Origin: Gottschalkiaceae bacterium SANA
GTDB lineage: Bacteria > Bacillota > Clostridia > Tissierellales > GPF-1
Direction: 5' to 3'
NCBI GenBank assembly: GCA_036323355.1
Contig: AP028876.1
Location: 1,550,001-1,614,000, forward strand
DNA length: 64,000 bases
In this document: one piece after another, positions 26,476 through 35,044 of the stretch
How the letters are laid out: every line of letters starts with the position of its first letter
Position numbering within the stretch: position 1 is the stretch's first letter
Made by a program: the position numbers and the translations under genes
Notes under the pieces: model-generated
The model's database searches: none
What the model was told of the DNA's origin: nothing
Seen by the model: only the letters and a program-made list of their open reading frames with translations

Positions 26476-27588
26476 ATGAAAAGAATGGACTTGATTCTTA
26501 TGCTTGCAATGTTACTTCTTGTAAGCTTTGGACTTGGGCTGGCAATCAATAATCAAAGTAAAGATATCAATGAACTTTCTTCAAGCATTGGTCAATTGTC
26601 TGAGACTGTTGCAAGGAATAAGAATATGGAAGATTTGACTCAAACTGTAAATGATTTGAGCGATGAGATTCTTAAAACTGATGCAAATTACAATGGGGTG
26701 AAGGTACATGGAAATTTATTTGTTAATGGAGCGAGCCTTTTTGACCAGCAGGGTGATCGGGTACAGTTGCAAGGGTTTAGTTCTCATGGCTTAATGTGGT
26801 ATCCAGAATATATCAATTACGCAGCTATGGAAACGATTCGAAACTATGGTGCCAACGTCATGCGGATTGCAGTTTATACAGAAACCAACAGCGGATATAT
26901 AGACAACGGCAAAGAGGTGCTTGGCATCTTGTATCAATCGATGGAAAATGTGCTTGCAGCAGATCTATATGCCATAGTTGATTGGCATATATTGGAAGAT
27001 GAAAGCCCGCTAATCCATCAGGAACAAGCGATTGAATTTTTTGATCGAGTATCAAGGCAATATGCAAATCATCCGGGCGTGATATATGAAATTTGTAATG
27101 AACCCAATGGAGATACAAGCTGGGCCGATATTAAGGCATATGCAGAAACTGTGATTCCTGTGATTCGCAAGAATTCGCCTTCAGCCTTGATTTTGGTAGG
27201 TACACCCAATTATTCGACGGATATAGAAAGTGTATATGAAGATCCGTTGATGTATGAGGGTGTTATGTATAGCTATCATCAGTATATTGATGAGAACAGC
27301 AGTTCAAGTCGTTCGACAATTGAGAAAGCACAAGAATTCAAACTACCTCTCTTTGTCTCTGAGTGGGGTGTGAACAACCGCAATGAAGATCTAGAGATCT
27401 CATTGATTCGTGCAGAGGAGTTTTTAATGCTTCTAGACGAGTACTCGATTAGCTGGGTCAATTGGTCTCTAAGCAATAAGTCTGAAATTTCAGCGGCTAT
27501 ACGAAGTGAAGTACATTCACTTAGTGGATGGACCTTGGATGAGTTGAGTCACTCCGGTCGATTGACTTTTCAACATTTAAATCAATAG
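26476..27588 (+). CDS. Membrane-anchored GH5 endoglucanase
   Basis: The 370-aa protein carries an N-terminal membrane anchor (about 6-25), a short coiled-coil-like region (about 30-70) and a glycoside hydrolase family 5 barrel. Catalytic marks are ICNEPNGD with Glu208 as acid/base and FVSEWGV with Glu295 as nucleophile; DWHIL and SYHQY are further conserved blocks. Endoglucanases paired with cellulose synthases (BcsZ, clostridial CcsZ) trim the nascent chain, which fits its place as last gene behind the GT2 synthase. Confidence 0.9.
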   Translation: MKRMDLILMLAMLLLVSFGLGLAINNQSKDINELSSSIGQLSETVARNKNMEDLTQTVNDLSDEILKTDANYNGVKVHGNLFVNGASLFDQQGDRVQLQGFSSHGLMWYPEYINYAAMETIRNYGANVMRIAVYTETNSGYIDNGKEVLGILYQSMENVLAADLYAIVDWHILEDESPLIHQEQAIEFFDRVSRQYANHPGVIYEICNEPNGDTSWADIKAYAETVIPVIRKNSPSALILVGTPNYSTDIESVYEDPLMYEGVMYSYHQYIDENSSSSRSTIEKAQEFKLPLFVSEWGVNNRNEDLEISLIRAEEFLMLLDEYSISWVNWSLSNKSEISAAIRSEVHSLSGWTLDELSHSGRLTFQHLNQ

Positions 27589-27594
27589 GGATAA

Positions 27595-27627
27595 AGAAGG
27601 AAGCTCGATATGGGCTTTCTTTTTTTG
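27595..27627 (+). terminator. Terminator of exopolysaccharide operon
   Basis: AAGGAAGCTC pairs with GGGCTTTCTT (some G-U) around loop GATAT, followed by a T-run. Confidence 0.8.
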
Positions 27628-27831
27628 AGTTGAAAGAGCACATTTGTGGAGGAGGGAATATAGTGTGATAAGTATGATAAGGCTTGTAAACAGAATCTTG
27701 GTAGAGAAATATTCAAAAAAAGGTTTCGAATGATTTGGGTATACATAAATTAGGAAGTAAAGGGTCTAACTAGAACATCGTTAATAAGGAGACTGAAGTC
27801 TTGGCGTTGAAAAATGAAAAGAGGAGATTAA

Positions 27832-28119
27832 ATGAAAGCCGTATGGAAAGGGACACTTTTAGCAGAGAGCAATCAAACCATTGTGATAGAAGGAAATCAC
27901 TATTTCCCGCCTGAGTCAGTGAATAGAAAGTTTCTGGAGGATAGCGATCATCGATCTCGTTGCCCGTGGAAGGGACTGTCTCATTACTATCATATTGTTG
28001 TTGATGGAGAAATAAATGAAAATGCCGCATGGTACTATCCAGAGCCCTTAGAGGCGGCAAATGAGATTGAAAACTATGTTGCTTTTTGGAAAGGTGTTGA
28101 AATTACAGAAGATAAGTAA
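27832..28119 (+). CDS. DUF427-family protein
   Basis: This 95-aa protein matches DUF427: MKAVWKGTLLAES, then NHYFPPESVN, the conserved SRCPWKGLSHYYH and AAWYYPEPLEAA. The family is widespread with no firm function. The start has GAGGAG; it is monocistronic with a terminator-like hairpin behind. Confidence 0.85.
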   Translation: MKAVWKGTLLAESNQTIVIEGNHYFPPESVNRKFLEDSDHRSRCPWKGLSHYYHIVVDGEINENAAWYYPEPLEAANEIENYVAFWKGVEITEDK

Positions 28120-28152
28120 AGATCGTACCTGGTATGAAACTATCAATGGATC

Positions 28153-28183
28153 AAGAGGAGGAACCGATGGGTTTCTCTTTTTG
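28153..28183 (+). terminator. Probable intrinsic terminator
   Basis: GAGGAACC pairs with GGTTTCTC around GATG, followed by TTTTTG. Confidence 0.6.
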
Positions 28184-28260
28184 TGTATATTGCACAAAGA
28201 TTTGGTGTTTTGAGGCAAATCAGATAGAATAAAATCAATCGACAAATTAGGAGGTGGAAG

Positions 28261-28944
28261 ATGAATTTGCCTGTAAAGATCAGAGTCAAGCAAGTGAAAA
28301 AAGAGATGCTTTTTGAAGCATATAAGCATAAAGAAGTTTTGACATATTGCCAAAGATGCAACAATTATGGAAAGAATTATAGCTGTCCGGATTTTTTCTT
28401 TGACACGGTTGCGTATTTGGAACCCTATAAGTACGCGACTATTATTCTAACGGAAGTGGATACACAACAAATTCAAATGCAATGGCATCAACTGGATCCC
28501 AATCAATTAGATTCACGAGTTCGCAGCAACTATTTAATGGAGGAGCCGGATCAGAAGCTTGATATGAAAAGCATTGTGTCCATGTATGCTTTTGAAAACA
28601 TAAAAAATCAGATGGCGGATCAATTGCTAGCGCTTGAAACGAAAATCGATGATTCGGTGGGGTTGCCACCTGGATCTTGTACAAAATGTGCCACTTGTAG
28701 GAAATCACTTGGTGAGCCTTGCAGATTCCCAGAAACCCTAAGATATTCTCTTGAAGCCCTGGGGTTTTTGGTATCGGGAATCTATAAGCAATTATTTGAT
28801 TTGGAACTTGCTTGGTCGAAAGATGAGCTGCCAACATCGTTCTGTTCTTGTAGTGCTTTGATGACGAAAGAAAAATGTGATGAAATTATAATTTTGGAGA
28901 GCTTAGAAGGCATGGTGTTGAGGATTAATGAAGTTGGGGTCTAA
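28261..28944 (+). CDS. DUF2284 putative metal-binding protein
   Basis: The 227-aa protein is Cys-rich in the DUF2284 pattern: CQRCNNYGKNYSCPD (about 36-50) and CTKCATCRKSLGEPCRFP (about 140-157), plus a late SFCSCSALM. These resemble iron-sulfur or zinc sites of corrinoid-related and anaerobe proteins, but no activity is established. AGGAGGTGG precedes the start. Confidence 0.85.
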   Translation: MNLPVKIRVKQVKKEMLFEAYKHKEVLTYCQRCNNYGKNYSCPDFFFDTVAYLEPYKYATIILTEVDTQQIQMQWHQLDPNQLDSRVRSNYLMEEPDQKLDMKSIVSMYAFENIKNQMADQLLALETKIDDSVGLPPGSCTKCATCRKSLGEPCRFPETLRYSLEALGFLVSGIYKQLFDLELAWSKDELPTSFCSCSALMTKEKCDEIIILESLEGMVLRINEVGV

Positions 28945-29061
28945 GATGTCTGATTCTGCATTCTTTTCATAGGGATTGCTTGTTTTAGAAGAACAAGATA
29001 TTTTTTTAAATCAAAGATCTAGCATAAATGATTGAGTTTTAAAATGGGGAGGGTGAAATCG

Positions 29062-29601
29062 ATGAAAGATATTATAGACGAAATGAATAAGTCTGAAAAT
29101 GAACAAGAACAATTTGAAGGAGTTTTAATACGTGAACAGCTGGTTCCAGGAGATCTGGGTTATCTGGCATATCTGCATGCAAAGATTTACTTTGCAGAGT
29201 GTGGGTACGATTTGGAATTTGAAGGGTATGTATGTAAAACCTTTTATGAATTTACCCAGCGCTATTCTCCAGAAGGGGATCGTTTCTTTATTGCTGAAAA
29301 AGATGGAATGATCATCGGAAATATTGCGATTCTGTACCATAGTGAAAATGAAGCGCAGTTGCGATGGTTTCTTATCCTTCCAGAATATAGAGGGATGGGA
29401 TTGGGTAGAGAACTGTTTGAAAGGTCGATGGAATATTGTCGAAAAAAGGGTTATAAAAAAGTATGGCTCCTGACAACGGATGACCAGGAAAAAGCAACGG
29501 CTATGTATGTGAGACAAGGATTTAAACGGGTTTCAGAGGAGCCGATCAGCATGTGGGGCCGTCAGTTAATTGAACGGAAATATGAGCTTGGCATAGATTA
29601 A
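29062..29601 (+). CDS. GNAT-family N-acetyltransferase
   Basis: The ~179-aa protein has a full GNAT core: RWFLILPEYRGMGLGRELF with the R-G-M-G-L-G acetyl-CoA loop, then KVWLLTTDDQEKATAMYVRQGFK (two parts: KVWLLTTDDQ and ATAMYVRQGFK). The N-terminal layout (GDLGYLAYLHAKIYFAECGYD) resembles acetyltransferase domains fused to MarR regulators, but no DNA-binding part is present. ATG 29062 has GGGGAGGGTG upstream and is preferred to 29032. Confidence 0.85.
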   Translation: MKDIIDEMNKSENEQEQFEGVLIREQLVPGDLGYLAYLHAKIYFAECGYDLEFEGYVCKTFYEFTQRYSPEGDRFFIAEKDGMIIGNIAILYHSENEAQLRWFLILPEYRGMGLGRELFERSMEYCRKKGYKKVWLLTTDDQEKATAMYVRQGFKRVSEEPISMWGRQLIERKYELGID

Positions 29602-29657
29602 TAAGGATTATCGATCAGATAAGCCAAGTTCGTTTGTTACAAGGAAGGAGTAGGAAC

Positions 29658-30038
29658 ATGAAGGTCGTTGCGATTATAGGTGGCTTGGCATTTATGCCAA
29701 TTGTCACCTTGTATATCTTTCTGGTATTGGGATTTCCATATGGTGAGTTTGCTATGGGCGGGAAATATAAGGTTGTTCCAAGGGAAAAACGAATAATTTT
29801 TGTGGTTTCACTTGTCATACAGTTAGCAGCAATTGTCATCATTCTTCAAATGGTGGGGATCTTGCCTTTGATCTTTTCCTTTCCTGCAACACAAAGAGTT
29901 TGTTATCTATTTGCAGGATACTTTACTTTGAATATTCTCGCCAATGTATTATCAAAAAGCAAAAAAGAGAGAATTGTGATGACACCCCTATCACTTGTGA
30001 TTGCAGTTTGCTTTTGGTTAATTGCCATTGGAAATTAA
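29658..30038 (+). CDS. Small membrane protein, unknown
   Basis: This 126-aa protein has four predicted membrane spans (about 3-22, 45-62, 66-90, 105-123) with short basic loops such as KYKVVPREKR and SKSKKER. GGAAGGAG before ATG 29658 supports the start. I do not recognise a family; the gene stands between an acetyltransferase and a DEAD-box helicase. Confidence 0.6.
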   Translation: MKVVAIIGGLAFMPIVTLYIFLVLGFPYGEFAMGGKYKVVPREKRIIFVVSLVIQLAAIVIILQMVGILPLIFSFPATQRVCYLFAGYFTLNILANVLSKSKKERIVMTPLSLVIAVCFWLIAIGN

Positions 30039-30125
30039 TGGATGACCTTCATGGGTAATTAGTGCGAATCAGTTTCAAAAAGTGTGATAAGATGAGGAAT
30101 AGTGATGATGTAAAGGGGACAATTC

Positions 30126-31520
30126 ATGATATCTCAAGACTTAAAGATAAATCCATCCATCCTTAAAGCAGTAGACGAGCAAAATTATAAAAAAGCAACG
30201 CCCATCCAAGAAAAGGCAATACCGATTGTACTTAGCGGCAAGGATTTGCTTGCTTGTGCACAAACGGGAACAGGAAAAACGGCTGCCTTTGCGCTTCCGA
30301 TCCTGCATATGCTTTCGAAAGAGTGGGGAAAAGGAGAAGATTTTCATCCGATTCGAGCATTAGTTTTAGCACCGACGCGGGAATTGGCACTTCAAATTGG
30401 TGATAGTTTTAAAAGCTATGGTCAATATTTAAAAATGCAAACTGCTGTTGTTTATGGGGGAGTCCCAATCAATCGCAATATCAAGGCATTGAAAAGAGAG
30501 CCAAGCATATTGGTTGCGACGCCAGGGCGACTTTTGGACTTGATCGATGAAGGCATGGTTGACTTGGACCGTGTTGAATTTCTTGTACTGGATGAGGCGG
30601 ATCGCATGCTAGATCTAGGTATGATTCAAGATGTAAAAGCAATTCTATCGAGTTTACCAGCAGAGAGACAGAATTTATTGTTTTCTGCTACGTTGCCGGA
30701 CGAAATTTCGAAACTTTCTACTTCTATTTTGAAGAATCCTGCTAGAGTGGAAGTAAAAGGCAAGCCTGTAAAAAAAGCTGGGATCAAGCAAAAACTTTAT
30801 TACGTTGATGAACCAGATAAAATTTCTTTGTTGCTGTATTTACTAAAAGACCAATCCTTTGATTCGGTTTTGGTTTTTGTACGGACAAAGAAGAAGGCCG
30901 ACCAAGTACTAAAAGCCATTCAAGTAGCCAATATAAGTGTTGGTGTGATCCATGGCGATAAAAATCAAACGGATAGAGTCCAAGCTTTGTCGCTTTTTAA
31001 GAAGAAAGAAATACGAGTATTGGTTGCAACAGATGTTGCGGCACGGGGAATTGATATCGATCGATTGTCTCATGTAGTGAATCTGAATATTCCAGCTGTT
31101 TCGGAAACCTATATTCATAGAATTGGTCGAACCGGAAGAGCCGGAATGAGCGGTATTGCCATATCTTTTTGCAACAATCAAGAAATCCCTCGATTGAAAG
31201 CGATTGAAAAACTTCAAGGCATTGAGCTTGCATGCGTTGAAGAACATCCATACGTGCTTTATAATATTGCAATTAAGCAGAGCCGGGAAAAATATCGAGA
31301 GAAGCCGATGTCGAAAGACAAACCGAAAAAGAGAAATGAAAAACCTGGCGAAAGAAAGAGAAGCGAAAAGTCCAACGATAGAAAGAAAAACGAAAAAGCT
31401 AACGGGAAGAAAAGAAATGAGAAATCGAGTAATCAAAAAAAGAAGTTTGGAAATTCCAAGTCCGAAAATCAACAGGCTAATAGATCCAAGAACAGGCCGA
31501 AAGGTAAAAGGAACAAGTAA
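30126..31520 (+). CDS. DEAD-box RNA helicase (RhlE/CshA type)
   Basis: The 464-aa ATP-dependent RNA helicase has all motifs: Q motif (ATPIQEKAIP), ACAQTGTGKTAAF (I), PTRELA (Ia), TPGRL (Ib), VLDEADRMLDLG (II), FSATLP (III), VATDVAARGID (V) and HRIGRTGR (VI). The C-terminal ~75 residues are a Lys/Arg/Glu/Asn-rich disordered tail (KRNEKPGERKRSEKSNDRKK) typical of cold-adapted and RhlE-like proteins for RNA binding. It should act in RNA decay or ribosome assembly. The next gene follows 27 bases downstream. Confidence 0.93.
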   Translation: MISQDLKINPSILKAVDEQNYKKATPIQEKAIPIVLSGKDLLACAQTGTGKTAAFALPILHMLSKEWGKGEDFHPIRALVLAPTRELALQIGDSFKSYGQYLKMQTAVVYGGVPINRNIKALKREPSILVATPGRLLDLIDEGMVDLDRVEFLVLDEADRMLDLGMIQDVKAILSSLPAERQNLLFSATLPDEISKLSTSILKNPARVEVKGKPVKKAGIKQKLYYVDEPDKISLLLYLLKDQSFDSVLVFVRTKKKADQVLKAIQVANISVGVIHGDKNQTDRVQALSLFKKKEIRVLVATDVAARGIDIDRLSHVVNLNIPAVSETYIHRIGRTGRAGMSGIAISFCNNQEIPRLKAIEKLQGIELACVEEHPYVLYNIAIKQSREKYREKPMSKDKPKKRNEKPGERKRSEKSNDRKKNEKANGKKRNEKSSNQKKKFGNSKSENQQANRSKNRPKGKRNK

Positions 31521-31547
31521 TGCTTGTAAGGAAGGGAAGACAAGAGA

Positions 31548-32051
31548 ATGGGATCGCTAAATCAACAAATTCAGGTTTATAAAAAACAATTGGATCAGGG
31601 CGATATTCGAAAAGCTTACCAAGGAATCATCGGCTACATGATGAAATTGCGCAATTATTTTGCACGGAAATATCCAGAGTATCGACTTGCAGGAAGTATT
31701 TATCAAGGGTATATGGATATGACCTTTTTCTCCCTTACGAATGAGTATTTACGAGAAAAAAAATTAAAAATTGCTATTGTTTTTCTTCATGAGTCCTTGC
31801 AGTTTGAAGTATGGTTGTCAGCAAATAACAAAATAATTCAAAAAAAATATTGGAATATATTTCAGTCTAAGGACTGGACTTACTATTCCATATCATCAAT
31901 GGAAAAGGGTGTTGATTCCATTCTTTCCTACGTCCTAACTGCTAATCCTGATTTCGATGATTTGGATAGCTTGACTGAAGAAATCGAAAGTGGTACTTTT
32001 CAATTTATTGAGGATGTGCAAAACTTTCTCGAAATCAATAAATTTGATTGA
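31548..32051 (+). CDS. DUF7000-like protein, unknown function
   Basis: The 167-aa soluble protein is rich in aromatic residues; conserved-looking stretches are MMKLRNYFARKYPEY, YQGYMDMTFF, KIAIVFLHESLQFEVWL and KYWNIFQSKDW. From memory this resembles the DUF7000 family, with moderate certainty. No catalytic motif is obvious. It is probably co-transcribed with the helicase gene. Confidence 0.6.
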   Translation: MGSLNQQIQVYKKQLDQGDIRKAYQGIIGYMMKLRNYFARKYPEYRLAGSIYQGYMDMTFFSLTNEYLREKKLKIAIVFLHESLQFEVWLSANNKIIQKKYWNIFQSKDWTYYSISSMEKGVDSILSYVLTANPDFDDLDSLTEEIESGTFQFIEDVQNFLEINKFD

Positions 32052-32075
32052 AATCATGTGAAATTGTGGTACAAT
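32048..32075 (+). promoter_or_regulatory. Promoter for a small gene
   Basis: TTGAAA and TACAAT lie 16 bases apart, with TGG preceding the -10 (extended). It overlaps the end of the DUF7000-like gene and leads a ~90-base leader to the 53-codon gene. Confidence 0.6.
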
Positions 32076-32172
32076 AAAAAAACGAAGAAAAAGAATTTAT
32101 CAAGATTTTTGGCGACCTGTATGAAAACTATGAGTCGTATAACATTCATTGAAAGTATAGGAGAAGGAAGAC

Positions 32173-32334
32173 GTGGCGAATAAAAAATTGGAATTAATGA
32201 AAAAGTTGATTGAAGATAAAAAGAAAATTAGCGCGCAACAAGGATACAAAACAAGTCAGGTGGAAGCACAAGAAGCCGTAAGCACTCGAAAGGCATTTCG
32301 AAATCAGAAATCAGGCGGACTGTTTGACCGATAA
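32173..32334 (+). CDS. Small charged protein (53 aa), unknown
   Basis: A GTG start with AGAAGGAAG upstream opens a 53-codon frame reading V/MANKKLELMKKLIEDKKKI and ending SGGLFDR, framed by its own promoter and a strong terminator. The protein is highly charged and likely helical (Lys/Glu/Gln-rich). I do not recognise it. Confidence 0.6.
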   Translation: MANKKLELMKKLIEDKKKISAQQGYKTSQVEAQEAVSTRKAFRNQKSGGLFDR

Positions 32335-32350
32335 AATAGGAACTAGATTG

Positions 32351-32387
32351 AAACTCCAGTGGTGTAAATACCATTGGAGTTTTTTGT
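32351..32387 (+). terminator. Intrinsic terminator
   Basis: AAACTCCAGTGGT pairs with ACCATTGGAGTTT (one G-U), loop GTAAAT, then T-run. Confidence 0.9.
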
Positions 32388-32563
32388 ATTCTCCTAGTAA
32401 ATAGAAGGCAATCGTATTTAGGCTTGTGATAAGATAAAGAGAGTATTCTGAATAAGAATCAGTGGATTTAAGGGGATCGAGCCTGTAACAAGAATATAGA
32501 TAAATGTTATGGAATATAGTCGAAGAACTTGGAGAAATGAATAGGAAAGAAAGGGAGGAAAAG

Positions 32564-33412
32564 ATGGGAAATCAGATCGTGACTCTTGTTTCTGGAATTG
32601 TTTTGGGGATTGGATTGATCTTGGTCCTTCTTCCAAAAATCTTAAGAAAGATTGGTTTGCATCCTCACTACGAAGGGGAAAGCTATAACTTGGAGGGAAA
32701 GAGAGCCTTACTGATTACGACTAGTCACGATAGCCTTGGGGATCAAGGAAAAAAAACTGGCGTATACGCATCAGAAATGACGGTACCATACTATCAATTT
32801 TTAGATGCGAAAATGACGGTTGATTTGGCAAGTATTCGGGGGGGAAAAATTCCAATCGAGTCGGCCAGTCTTAAATACCCTCTTGCAACCCCTCAAGATC
32901 GAAGATTTTTACAGGATGTTATCTTTAAGGGAAAAGTTGAGAACTCGATGTCAGTCGATGATGTGGATGTTTCTAACTATGATCTGATTTTTCTGGCTGG
33001 GGGTTGGGGTGCGGCATATGATCTTGGAACAAGCCAAGTGTTAGGTGAAAAACTGACCCAAGCCAATGCGACTAACAAAGTTTTAGGTTCTGTTTGTCAT
33101 GGCGCACTTGGGTTTGTTCAGGCAAAAGAAGTGAATGGTCAACCTCTGGTAAAAGGGAAAAAGATGACGGCGGTTACTGACAAGCAAGTACATGAGCTTA
33201 AAATTACGATTACACCCATGCATCCAGAAACGGAGCTTAGAAAGCTTGGTGCGAACTTCAAAAGCAATACGGCATTTAAAGATGTCTTTGCTAACTTAGT
33301 TCTTGTGGATGGAAATATCGTGACAGGTCAAAATCAAAATGCAGGTGCGGAAACCGCTCAAACCATGATGCGGTTATTAATAGATGGGATCAAGAAGGGA
33401 GATGAAAAATGA
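32564..33412 (+). CDS. Membrane-anchored DJ-1/PfpI-family protein
   Basis: The ~282-aa protein has an N-terminal membrane helix (about 5-25) and a DJ-1/PfpI domain of the Hsp31 side: LIFLAGGWGAAYDL (acidic/oxyanion region) and SVCHGALGF with the nucleophilic Cys and His of the elbow. Such proteins act as glyoxalases/deglycases or stress chaperones. AGGGAGG precedes ATG 32564, so upstream in-frame starts from 32504 are not used. Its stop overlaps the start of ridA, so the pair is translationally coupled. Confidence 0.82.
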   Translation: MGNQIVTLVSGIVLGIGLILVLLPKILRKIGLHPHYEGESYNLEGKRALLITTSHDSLGDQGKKTGVYASEMTVPYYQFLDAKMTVDLASIRGGKIPIESASLKYPLATPQDRRFLQDVIFKGKVENSMSVDDVDVSNYDLIFLAGGWGAAYDLGTSQVLGEKLTQANATNKVLGSVCHGALGFVQAKEVNGQPLVKGKKMTAVTDKQVHELKITITPMHPETELRKLGANFKSNTAFKDVFANLVLVDGNIVTGQNQNAGAETAQTMMRLLIDGIKKGDEK

Positions 33413-33798
33413 AAGTAGTTACTACAGATAATGCATTAAAACCTTCGGGTCATTACTCGCAGGCAATTATTCACAATGATTTGGTTTACATATCGGGACA
33501 ATTGGCGATCGATTCAAGTACGGGTGAAAAACGATTTGGATCCATCGAAGAGGAAACTGCAGTGGTTCTACAAAATCTAGACTTGGTCTTACAGGAAGCG
33601 GGAAGCAATAAAGATCAGGTGTTGAAAACGACAGTATATATTTCTGATATTGCTTTATGGGGGCGCGTCAACCAAGTTTACGGAGAGTTTTTTGCCAATC
33701 ATAAGCCTGCGAGAGCAATTGTTCCGACAAGAGACTTACATTTTGGTTTTAAAGTTGAGATTGAAGCGATTGCTGCAATTGTAAAACCAGAGAAGTAG
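33409..33798 (+). CDS. ridA: RidA-family reactive enamine/imine deaminase
   Basis: RidA (129 aa) hydrolyses reactive 2-aminoacrylate-type enamines formed by PLP enzymes. Marks: KPSGHYSQAI, YISGQLAID, LQNLDLVLQEAGS, the catalytic Arg in ARAIVPTRDL, and terminal VEIEAIAA. It overlaps the DJ-1 gene by four bases (ATGA). A PLP-dependent threonine-synthase-like gene follows 67 bases later, a fitting source of enamines. Confidence 0.93.
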   Translation: MKVVTTDNALKPSGHYSQAIIHNDLVYISGQLAIDSSTGEKRFGSIEEETAVVLQNLDLVLQEAGSNKDQVLKTTVYISDIALWGRVNQVYGEFFANHKPARAIVPTRDLHFGFKVEIEAIAAIVKPEK

Positions 33799-33865
33799 GC
33801 TTGAGGTCAGTTTTAATTCATTCGCAGAACGTTAACAGTAAGAGGAAAAACAAAGGAGAGAGGCG

Positions 33866-34990
33866 ATGGCGATTTCGTATAGATGTCATGAATGTGGGGA
33901 AAAGTATACCCTTGATACACGTGCTTTTCGATGTGAGTGTGGCGGTTTGTTTGATTTAGAGAAAGCTGAGCTGAAATTTACAAGTGGACAAATTGCCCAG
34001 GATGAATGGAGCTTATTTCGATATATACACGCATTACCCTTTGAAAGTAGCCGGTCGGTTTGGAAAGAGTTATCTATGGGAGAGGGAATGACCCCCATTC
34101 TCACGCTTGATCCAGAAATGCCGAATGTTATGGTGAAATTGGATTATGCTATGCCGACTCTATCCTTTAAAGATCGGGGGGCTGTCGTTTTGATAGCCAA
34201 AGCAAAAGAATTAGGGATTAAAAAAGTTATTCAAGATAGTAGTGGTAATGCTGGAACTTCCATTGCAGCCTATGCAAGCCGAGCTGGGATGGAGTGCGAT
34301 ATTTTTGTGCCAGAGGCGACCTCTACGAAAAAGATCAAACAGATTTCTGCTCATGGAGCAAAAGTGCATATTGTGAATGGGACGAGGGAAGATACTGCAG
34401 CAGCAGCTTTGCATGCCGTAGAGAAGGGGCATGCATTTTATGCCAGTCATGTATATAACCCCTTTTTCTACGAGGGGACTAAAACTTTTGCCTATGAAAT
34501 CTATGAGCAGCTAAAGGGAGTAGTCCCTGATTCAATCTTTGTTCCTTTAGGCAATGGTACCTTGGTTTTGGGGTGCTATTATGGATTTCTGGAATTGCTT
34601 CAGTTGAAGCTAATTAAGAAAATGCCAAGAATCATTGCTGTTCAGGCTGAAGGGTGTGCACCAATTTACCAAGCTTTTATTCGGGGTGATCAATCGATCA
34701 AAGAGGTCGTAAATACCGGTACATTGGCGGAAGGCATAGCAATTGCTAATCCTTTACGAGGGAAGCAAGTCTTGGAAGCCATTCAAGAAACAGCTGGCAA
34801 GATTATTATTGCACCTGAAGACCAAATTCTTGATGCGAAAAAAGTACTCGCCGAGAGAGGTTTTTTTGTTGAAACGACCACGGCAGCAACCTTTGCAGGA
34901 TTCTACGACATCTATGAAAAGGAAAATTATGATTCGCTTGGAAGTGTGTTGATCCCATTATGCGGTGCAGGATTAAAGAGTGCGGAATAA
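33866..34990 (+). CDS. thrC: Threonine synthase (or closely related PLP lyase)
   Basis: The 374-aa fold-type II PLP protein has an N-terminal zinc-ribbon-like CHECGEKY...CECGG (residues 8-30), the PLP lysine in LSFKDRGA (about 99), QDSSGNAGTS for the cofactor, and PLGNGTLVLG for the phosphate. This layout is that of short threonine synthases, which turn O-phosphohomoserine into threonine. No hom or thrB gene is adjacent, and a related activity on another substrate is possible. GGAGAGAGG precedes the start. Confidence 0.75.
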   Translation: MAISYRCHECGEKYTLDTRAFRCECGGLFDLEKAELKFTSGQIAQDEWSLFRYIHALPFESSRSVWKELSMGEGMTPILTLDPEMPNVMVKLDYAMPTLSFKDRGAVVLIAKAKELGIKKVIQDSSGNAGTSIAAYASRAGMECDIFVPEATSTKKIKQISAHGAKVHIVNGTREDTAAAALHAVEKGHAFYASHVYNPFFYEGTKTFAYEIYEQLKGVVPDSIFVPLGNGTLVLGCYYGFLELLQLKLIKKMPRIIAVQAEGCAPIYQAFIRGDQSIKEVVNTGTLAEGIAIANPLRGKQVLEAIQETAGKIIIAPEDQILDAKKVLAERGFFVETTTAATFAGFYDIYEKENYDSLGSVLIPLCGAGLKSAE

Positions 34991-35044
34991 GGAAAACAGA
35001 AACGTACTGATTTGAAAATAGACGAGTGAAAGAGCAGGTGAGAG

